From the NCBI RefSeq assembly GCF_004153605.1, contig NZ_SDSI01000006.1:22741-86740 (forward strand): a DNA stretch of 64,000 nt, given 5' to 3'. Positions 58,862-64,000 of the stretch are shown here, one piece after another (position 1 is the stretch's first letter; every line of letters begins with the position of its first letter). The notes under the pieces are model-generated. The model ran no database searches. It saw nothing but the letters and a program-made list of their open reading frames with translations, and had not been told where the DNA came from. The translations under genes and the position numbers were made by a program. The DNA is from Qipengyuania_B thermophila. Lineage in GTDB: Bacteria > Pseudomonadota > Alphaproteobacteria > Sphingomonadales > Sphingomonadaceae.

Positions 58862-59274
58862 CCGACGAACAGCTCGTGACCGCCGCCCGTGACGCGGCCG
58901 CAGCCTCCTATTCTCCCTACTCGCGCTTTGCCGTCGGGGCGGCGCTGCTGTTCGACGACGGCGCCGTGTTCACCGGCACCAACATCGAGAACGCAAGCTA
59001 CGGGCTGACGCTGTGCGCCGAGACGGTGGCCGTGGCCGCGGCGATGGCTGCCGGGCGGCGGGGCGGGTTGATGGCGGTGGCGGTGGCCGGACCTTTGGAC
59101 GGTGCGTCAGGCGCGCCGATCACGCCCTGTGGCCGCTGCCGCCAGGTGCTGAACGAGCTGGCACAGCTCGGCGCGACCGACCCGGCCGTGCTGTGCGCCG
59201 GGCGCGACGGCGTCCGGCGCCTGACCTTGTCGCAGCTGCTGCCCGAGGCGTTCGGACCGGCAAGCCTCGGCTGA
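58858..59274 (+). CDS. cdd: Cytidine deaminase
   Basis: 138 residues: SPYSRFAVGAALLFDDG, catalytic Glu and zinc Cys in LCAETVAVAAAM, and PCGRCRQVLNEL with two more zinc Cys. Deaminates cytidine and deoxycytidine to uridine forms for pyrimidine salvage. Length is that of the tetrameric class. ATGA overlap with the GH25-like gene. Confidence 0.95.
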   Translation: MTDEQLVTAARDAAAASYSPYSRFAVGAALLFDDGAVFTGTNIENASYGLTLCAETVAVAAAMAAGRRGGLMAVAVAGPLDGASGAPITPCGRCRQVLNELAQLGATDPAVLCAGRDGVRRLTLSQLLPEAFGPASLG

Positions 59275-59314
59275 CCGAGCCGCACGCGGCGTCGGACCGC
59301 TCCGCCTTCGCCCC

Positions 59315-60448
59315 TCAGGCCGAGCGGTGGTCAAGCCATTCGAGCAGCGCGGCGAGGCAGTCGCGGGCCAGAAGCTTGCTGCGCTCGGGCGACCAGCCCT
59401 GAAGCGGGTCCGCCAGGGGCGCATGGTCCTTGAATGGCATTTCCAGGGTCATCGCCACGGCGCCGAAGCGCTGCGCCACCTGGTTCGTGCTCATGGCCAG
59501 ATTGGCCGCGCCGGGGGCGGCCTTTACATAGCCCAGCTCGGTCTGGAAGTCGGGGGTGCGGCGGGCAAGGATCCGCTGGTAGCTGTAGAACTTTTCGCCC
59601 AGCGCGTCGGTCCAGCCCGGAATCCCTTCGAAACCGGCCAGAAAGTTCGCGGCGATCGCCTCGTCGCCGTGCACGTCCATGGCGAAATCGACGCCGGTCT
59701 CGTCCATGCGGTTGCGGATGGCCAGCACTTCGGGGCTGCGTTCGGGCGAGGGATCGGCCCATTCGCGGTTGAGATTCGCTCCGGCTGCGTTGGTGCGCAG
59801 ATACCCGCGCCGCGAGCCGTCGGGATTGCAGTTGGGAACGATGATGAAGCGGCACCGCCGGCGCAGGGCCCGCCCGACCGGGTCGGCGGGATCGGTGAGA
59901 CATTCGAGCGCGCCTTCCATCCACCATTCGGCCATGCTCTCGCCCGGATGCTGCCGGGCATAGAGCCACACGGTGAAGTCGCCGTCGCCAAGCTCGAGGC
60001 TGTCGATCGGCTGGCCGTCGAGGCTGGAGCCGAGGCACCTGTAGGTGACACCCTCCGCCGCAGCCATCTGCGCCACCAGATCGTGATGCTGCTCCATCGA
60101 ATAGGGGGCGAAATAGGCGAACCAGGCGAGGCCGCGGTCAAGCGTGTGGCAAATCGACAGCACACCGCGGTCCTTGTCGAAGCGCGTGTCGGCGCGGGTC
60201 CAGAGAAGGCGGTCGGTGCTGACGCAGGCGCGATAATCGGGCCAGCCGAGCGGGTAGGCGCTGTCGTTCAGCCCTTCGATCGCCAGCTCCACCCGCTCGC
60301 CCGGCGTGCCTGCGACGCGGAAATGGAACCACTGCTTGAATTCGCCGCCGGCGTCATAGCGCAGGGCCAACCGGGCGCTCGCCCCGGTGATCTCCAGCAC
60401 CTCGATGTTGCCGCTGTCGAAGGCGGCGTCGATGCGCAGATCGCTCAT
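59315..60448 (-). CDS. M14 family carboxypeptidase, cytosolic CCP-like
   Basis: 377 residues. Beta-sandwich N-terminal domain, then the zinc peptidase core: ARQHPGESMAEWWMEGAL (HxxE), AMDVHGDEA (third zinc His) and MTLEMPFKD (catalytic Glu). The layout is that of the AGBL/CCP-like M14D subfamily. No signal peptide, so cytosolic. ATG 60448 overlaps the upstream lipoprotein gene by ATGA. Confidence 0.92.
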   Translation of the reverse strand: MSDLRIDAAFDSGNIEVLEITGASARLALRYDAGGEFKQWFHFRVAGTPGERVELAIEGLNDSAYPLGWPDYRACVSTDRLLWTRADTRFDKDRGVLSICHTLDRGLAWFAYFAPYSMEQHHDLVAQMAAAEGVTYRCLGSSLDGQPIDSLELGDGDFTVWLYARQHPGESMAEWWMEGALECLTDPADPVGRALRRRCRFIIVPNCNPDGSRRGYLRTNAAGANLNREWADPSPERSPEVLAIRNRMDETGVDFAMDVHGDEAIAANFLAGFEGIPGWTDALGEKFYSYQRILARRTPDFQTELGYVKAAPGAANLAMSTNQVAQRFGAVAMTLEMPFKDHAPLADPLQGWSPERSKLLARDCLAALLEWLDHRSA

Positions 60449-61053
60449 CGGCCGGCCGTGACCCGAACGGTTTCGCCGTTGTTTCCGGGGAAGTCGCGGA
60501 ACAGCGCGTCGGCCAGCAGCGGGGCATGGACGCGGCTGTCTGCCAGGCGCGATCGCAGCGGGAACTCCGTTTCTGCGCGCCCTTCCCACACGCTGGCATT
60601 GCTGCTGTCGCGCAGGGTCACGGCGAGCAGGGCCCCGCCGCGCTCTCGCGAGCCGCCAAGATTGATGCCGACGCCGAGGCCTACGCCGGAGCCGAACGTG
60701 CCGGTCGAGCCACCGACTCCGACGCTGACCGGCGAGCGGCTTCCGTCGATCCCGCGGGTGAACCGCTCCACCCGCACTTCCGCGCGGTACTGGCTCGTCC
60801 CCGAAGCGGTGGCCTGCGGCCGGAACCCCTGTCGCTGAAGCGCGTCCGCCACCGCCGTGCGGTACGGCGCCAGTTCGAGCGTGTCGGCGAGGCCGGGCGC
60901 GGCGACCACGGACACTGTGGCCGTTCTCGCCGCCGCGAGCCGGGCCGGGTCGTGGAACCGGGTCACCTCGATCGGGCCGGGTCCGGTGGCGCAGGCGCCA
61001 AGGGCAAGAACGGCCGCGCAGGCGGCGATGCAGCTTCCGATGCGTCGTGTCAT
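60445..61053 (-). CDS. DUF4136 lipoprotein
   Basis: 202 residues. Lipobox LALGAC near residue 20, then TVSVVAAPGLADTLELAPYR, YRAEVRVERFTRG and a glycine-rich VGVGGSTGTFGSGVGLGVG. This is the DUF4136/GNA1162-like outer-membrane lipoprotein pattern. The stop overlaps the M14 gene start. Divergent from galE. Confidence 0.82.
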   Translation of the reverse strand: MTRRIGSCIAACAAVLALGACATGPGPIEVTRFHDPARLAAARTATVSVVAAPGLADTLELAPYRTAVADALQRQGFRPQATASGTSQYRAEVRVERFTRGIDGSRSPVSVGVGGSTGTFGSGVGLGVGINLGGSRERGGALLAVTLRDSSNASVWEGRAETEFPLRSRLADSRVHAPLLADALFRDFPGNNGETVRVTAGR

Positions 61054-61194
61054 GGTGGCAACTCCCGCTGGCAGGGTGGGGCAGTGGTTTGATGCAACAG
61101 CGTTCAACGCCGCCTCCGCGTTCCGTGAAGTGGTGGAGTCCGGCGTGCTTTTTCGGATTTCGCCGGCTCGGATCCGCTGCTAGCGGGCGAGCCG

Positions 61195-62223
61195 ATGAAC
61201 ACCAATCGAAAAGTGCCGGTGCTCGTCACCGGCGGCGCCGGCTACATCGGCAGCCACGCCGTCCTTGCCCTGCGCGATGGCGGCTGGCCGGTTGTGGTGA
61301 TCGACAACCTGTCGACCGGCTTCCGCTTCGCCGTTCCCGACGCGGTGCCCCTGCATGTCGGCGACATCGCCGACACGGCGCTTCTCGCCCGGATCTTCGC
61401 CGAGCACGGGATTGGCGCGATCATGCATTTCGCCGGCTCGATCGTGGTGCCGGAGTCGGTGGAGCGTCCGCTCGACTACTACGGCAACAACACGGCCAAG
61501 AGCCGGACGCTGATCGCCGCGGCCGTGGAGGCGGGGATCAGGCACTTCATCTTCTCCTCGACCGCCGCGACATACGGCGCCCCGGACCACAGCCCGATCG
61601 CGGAGGACACGCCCACGCGGCCGATCAACCCCTACGGCTGGTCCAAGCTGATGACCGAGCAGATGCTGGCCGACACGGCGAAGGCCCATCCGCTCAACTA
61701 CTGCGCGCTGCGGTACTTCAACGTGGCGGGCGCCGATCCCGATGCGCGCACGGGCCAGTCGACCGCCGGCGCGACCCACCTCATCAAGGTTGCCTGCGAG
61801 GCGGCGCTTGGCCGCCGCGACGCGGTGGCGGTCTACGGCACGGACTTCGACACTCCCGACGGGACGGGGGTGCGCGACTACATCCACGTCAGCGACCTTG
61901 CCGCCGCGCATGTGCTGGCGCTGGAGGCGCTGCTGGCCGAGCCGGGACGGTCCATGGTGATGAACTGCGGCTACGGACGCGGGTTCTCGGTGCTGGAGGT
62001 GCTCGACGCGGTGGACCGGGTGACCAATCGCCCGCTCGTGCGGAGGCTGGAGGGCAGGCGCGCCGGCGATCCCGCCGAGCTCGTGTCCGACCCGGCGCGT
62101 ATCCGCGCCACCCTCCCGTGGCAGCCGCGCTTCGACGACCTGCACACGATCATCACCCATGCGCTTCAATGGGAACGGCGCCTCCAGCAGCTGCGCGGAT
62201 CCGATCAGCCCGCAGCCGGTTGA
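61195..62223 (+). CDS. galE: UDP-glucose 4-epimerase
   Basis: 342 residues, extended SDR. TGGAGYIGSHAV at the NAD site, catalytic NPYGWSKLM (YxxxK), and RYFNVAGADPDARTGQ. Interconverts UDP-glucose and UDP-galactose for envelope polysaccharide. Full length. No Leloir galT or galK is near, in keeping with galactose use by the De Ley-Doudoroff route at 27-29 kb. Confidence 0.96.
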   Translation: MNTNRKVPVLVTGGAGYIGSHAVLALRDGGWPVVVIDNLSTGFRFAVPDAVPLHVGDIADTALLARIFAEHGIGAIMHFAGSIVVPESVERPLDYYGNNTAKSRTLIAAAVEAGIRHFIFSSTAATYGAPDHSPIAEDTPTRPINPYGWSKLMTEQMLADTAKAHPLNYCALRYFNVAGADPDARTGQSTAGATHLIKVACEAALGRRDAVAVYGTDFDTPDGTGVRDYIHVSDLAAAHVLALEALLAEPGRSMVMNCGYGRGFSVLEVLDAVDRVTNRPLVRRLEGRRAGDPAELVSDPARIRATLPWQPRFDDLHTIITHALQWERRLQQLRGSDQPAAG

Positions 62224-62307
62224 CTTCGCCAGCGCGTCCGCATAGGCGCGGGGAGAACGGCGCCGGACGACCTGTCGCGGCGCCCGCTTCGTTTTCAGGA
62301 TTGTGTC

Positions 62308-62433
62308 ATGAAGATTCGCAACAGCCTCAAGTCGCTGAAGGACCGGCATCGCGACTGCCGCGTGATCCGTCGTCGCGGCCGCACCTACGTGATCAACAAG
62401 ACGAACCGGCGCTTCAAGGCGCGTCAGGGCTGA
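62308..62433 (+). CDS. rpmJ: 50S ribosomal protein L36, cysteine-poor form
   Basis: 41 residues: MKIRNSLKSLKDRHRDCRVI, then RRRGRTYVINKTNRRFKARQ and G. It lacks the zinc-ligand set of C+ L36, keeping one Cys, so it is the zinc-independent form usual in alphaproteobacteria. An AGGA motif lies 8 nt upstream of the ATG. It lies in its own unit, far from a ribosomal protein operon. Confidence 0.95.
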   Translation: MKIRNSLKSLKDRHRDCRVIRRRGRTYVINKTNRRFKARQG

Positions 62434-62490
62434 TCCGCCGGCGCGGGGCTGCGCGCGGCGACCAGCTGCGGCGGCAGCCCTGCCGACATG

Positions 62491-62524
62491 AAAAAGGGCG
62501 CGACGACCACGCGCCGCGCCCTTT
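62491..62524. terminator. Bidirectional terminator hairpin
   Basis: GGGCGCG (62496-62502) pairs with CGCGCCC (62515-62521), a perfect 7-bp stem. TTTTT follows on the minus strand and TTT on the plus strand, so it can end both rpmJ and the small secreted-protein gene. Confidence 0.75.
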
Positions 62525-62549
62525 CCATGGTCTTCGAAGTTTCGTGGCG

Positions 62550-62870
62550 TCAGGCGTTGCAGCGCGCAAGTGCCGCCGAGTCGAGCGCCGTTCCATTGAC
62601 CGTCAGAGACACCACCGTCCCGGCCTTGCGCTTCAGATCGCGGCACAGCCTGCTGGGGCGCGCCGCTGCGGCACGCGCGACACACGTCTCGCCCTGACAC
62701 AGCCACAGCGTGTTTCCGGCCACGACGCGGGCATCCCTGGCCGGGGCGGCGAGAACGGCCGTCACTGCCGACGGCGTGCCGGAAGGGGCCGCTGTCACCG
62801 GCGCCCCGACGCCGAACATGCCCGCGGCCGCGACAGCCGAAGCCGCGATGATGGTTCGAATGCTGTTCAT
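62550..62870 (-). CDS. Small secreted protein, CC_3452-like family
   Basis: 106 residues. Signal peptide (IIAASAVAAAGMFGVGAPVTA), then AARDARVVAGNTLWLCQGETC, shortened to its key part: paired Cys in LWLCQGETC, RLCRDLKRKAG and a last Cys near the end. I recognise the pattern ARDxxVxxxxLWxCxGxxC as a widespread alphaproteobacterial exported family without known function. Confidence 0.7.
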   Translation of the reverse strand: MNSIRTIIAASAVAAAGMFGVGAPVTAAPSGTPSAVTAVLAAPARDARVVAGNTLWLCQGETCVARAAAARPSRLCRDLKRKAGTVVSLTVNGTALDSAALARCNA

Positions 62871-62930
62871 GGTGGTCCTCCTCTATGGCCGATGGCGGCC
62901 AGCGAGTGCGGCCGTAGCGTTGTGCGTTTC

Positions 62931-62974
62931 AAGTTGCAACCAGAAACCTATAAGGGCTTGTGCAGTTTGCAGCC
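62931..62974 (+). promoter_or_regulatory. Candidate HxlR operator: repeated AGTT(T)GCA(A/G)CC
   Basis: AAGTTGCAACC (62931-62941) and CAGTTTGCAGCC (62963-62974) are near-identical direct repeats with starts 32 bp apart, about three helical turns, in the divergent gap between the small secreted-protein gene and the HxlR regulator gene. The first contains the palindrome GTTGCAAC. Confidence 0.4.
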
Positions 62975-63004
62975 GGTTCTAAGCTGTGGACGGGAGATTG
63001 GCCG

Positions 63005-63514
63005 ATGGGTGAACTGCATCGTCGCGAGCCGCTGCGAGAACTGACCGAGTGCGGACTCCCGCAGGCGCTGGAGGTCATGGGGGAGCGCTGGTCCTTCATG
63101 ATCCTGCGCGCAGCCTTCAACGGGATCTGCCACTTCGAGGAATTCCACGACGAACTCGGCATCGCCCGCAACATCCTTTCCAACCGGCTGGGCCGGCTTG
63201 TGGAGCATGCGATCCTCGACCGTACCCCCTGTCCCGAGGACCGCCGGCGGGTGGAATACCGGCTCACCGCCAAGGGTCTTGACCTGCTGCCGGCGATGAT
63301 CGCCCTGCGCCAGTGGGGGCACCGCTACGGCGCCGAGGTGATCGAGAACCCGGTGCTCGTCGACGAGCGCGACCGCCTGCCGATCCGGGGCGTCGCGATC
63401 CTGGCCCATGACGGGCGCGTTCTCGGTCCCGACGAACTGAACCTCGTCGACCAGACGCAGGTCGGGCGCGCGGCGACCCGCGTGGAGCGGACCGTTGCCG
63501 TCCCGTCAGGCTAG
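63005..63514 (+). CDS. HxlR family transcriptional regulator
   Basis: 169 residues. HxlR-type winged helix: QALEVMGERWSFMILRAAFN, FEEFHDELGIARNILSNRL, and wing RRRVEYRLTAKGLDLLPAM. Many HxlR proteins sense electrophiles or oxidants with an N-terminal Cys; here Cys lies at ELTECGLPQ. The C-terminal extension (VLVDERDRLPIRGVAILAHD) is longer than in minimal members. ATG 63005 follows GGAGATTG. Its 3' end overlaps the next gene. Confidence 0.92.
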   Translation: MGELHRREPLRELTECGLPQALEVMGERWSFMILRAAFNGICHFEEFHDELGIARNILSNRLGRLVEHAILDRTPCPEDRRRVEYRLTAKGLDLLPAMIALRQWGHRYGAEVIENPVLVDERDRLPIRGVAILAHDGRVLGPDELNLVDQTQVGRAATRVERTVAVPSG

Positions 63515-63866
63515 GCCGGTCGTCCCGACACCCGACGCCCGCTACATCGTTGTCGACGGCCGTCTGTGGCGGACCAGCAATCCGTCCCTCGCTCCGGACG
63601 AGCGGGAGGGCCATGTCCGCGCCCTCATGGCGGCCCGCCGCGCCGTGGCGGCGGCGCGGCGCGCGGATGATGCCGAGGCCCTGCGCGAGGCGCGCCAGCA
63701 GGTGCACGCGGCCAAGGTCGCGCTGGGGGAGCGCGGCCCGGTCTGGTGGACCGACGGGGCACCGGACGAGAACAGGCGCCTCGTTTGCAACAGCAGCTAC
63801 GCGGCGTGGTGGCGGAAGCGGCGACCTAGTGCCGGCCGGTCGGGGGATGACGAACCGGCGGGCTGA
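63495..63866 (+). CDS. Conserved hypothetical protein (TTG start)
   Basis: About 123 residues. Core: ARYIVVDGRLWRTSNPSL, a central helix, then AKVALGERGPVWWTDGAPDE and NRRLVCNSSYAAWW. This is a conserved family, common in sphingomonads, of unknown function. TTG at 63495 lies inside the HxlR frame (20-bp overlap), the only start giving the full domain. Confidence 0.75.
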   Translation: MPSRQARPVVPTPDARYIVVDGRLWRTSNPSLAPDEREGHVRALMAARRAVAAARRADDAEALREARQQVHAAKVALGERGPVWWTDGAPDENRRLVCNSSYAAWWRKRRPSAGRSGDDEPAG

Positions 63867-63989
63867 CCGCCACGCCCCACGGACGGATCAGGCGCGGAGA
63901 GGCTGAAGCCGGTAGGCGAGGGCTTCGGCTCCCGCATGAAGGCAATCGTCCCGCCGACAGTATGCAAGGCAATTTCGGAGTTAGTAGTT

Positions 63990-64000
63990 ATGGGCTTGAC
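63990..64000 (+). CDS. Possible gene start cut off by the window end
   Basis: ATG at 63990 with GGAG 9 nt upstream could begin a gene continuing past the window (first codons M-G-L). Too short to identify. Confidence 0.25.

Noticed and set aside
63880..63980. Short minus-strand frame ending YRLQPLRA near the window end
   Set aside because: About 33 codons with an in-frame stop upstream and no ribosome site or homology.

Overview
The window is one block of a GC-rich chromosome with dense coding, many 4-base stop/start overlaps (ATGA, GTGA, TGATG) and almost no non-coding DNA. Gene content points to an alphaproteobacterium, most likely of the Sphingomonadales. The indications are a UPF0262 protein, a 41-residue cysteine-poor ribosomal protein L36, an Alph_Pro_TM (TIGR02186) protein paired with a TauE exporter, NfrB-like glycosyltransferase genes, a galactose dehydrogenase of the De Ley-Doudoroff route, and several small sphingomonad-type hypothetical proteins. 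I see no insertion sequence, prophage, CRISPR array, integrase or plasmid maintenance set. The assignment is by gene content only; no 16S gene is present.

Layout. 1-6.6 kb: the end of an S46 peptidase, then an envelope-polysaccharide group (UDP-glucose dehydrogenase and a phosphatase on the minus strand, diverging from an NfrB-like glycosyltransferase coupled to an outer-membrane-barrel protein). 6.7-17.6 kb: a TauE/Alph_Pro_TM pair, a HerA-like ATPase, queE, valS and a complete Mla-type lipid transporter (permease, ATPase, MCE protein, lipoprotein). 17.4-26.6 kb: mostly small envelope and stress proteins (Brp/Blh-like membrane protein, SWIB, PEBP, S41 protease, fasciclin, cold-shock protein, hibernation factor). 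26.6-29.7 kb: a metallothionein with its SmtB/ArsR regulator, and a three-gene galactose cassette. 29.7-36.3 kb: acetyl-CoA synthetase, then a TonB receptor with a beta-helix-like lipoprotein behind a near-consensus Pho box. 36.3-41.5 kb: msrA, a secreted methyltransferase, aguB, folK, tRNA-Lys and a group of redox genes (ygiD, FMN reductase, pirin) facing a LysR regulator. 42.5-49.3 kb: a TRIC channel, a sterol-desaturase/haloalkane-dehalogenase operon facing a TetR regulator and a His-rich lipoprotein, and a citE/caiB/maoC CoA-ester module. 49.4-64 kb: ftsH, DUF3667, parA, rpoZ, a phospholipase D-like protein, dnaB, a degenerate GH25 protein, cdd, an M14 peptidase, galE, rpmJ and an HxlR regulator.

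The most useful observations are: the metallothionein/SmtB operon, whose 56-codon gene is easily missed; the Pho box in front of the TonB receptor/lipoprotein pair; the haloalkane dehalogenase coupled to a di-iron membrane hydroxylase under a probable TetR operator; the GH25 protein that has lost its catalytic acids; and an assembly scar at 11019-11099 (a 40-bp repeat around a single N). No wholly new defence or mobile system was found. The least characterised units are the lipoprotein/TonB receptor pair, the His-rich lipoprotein and the Brp/Blh-like gene whose 3' end runs antisense into the Mla lipoprotein.
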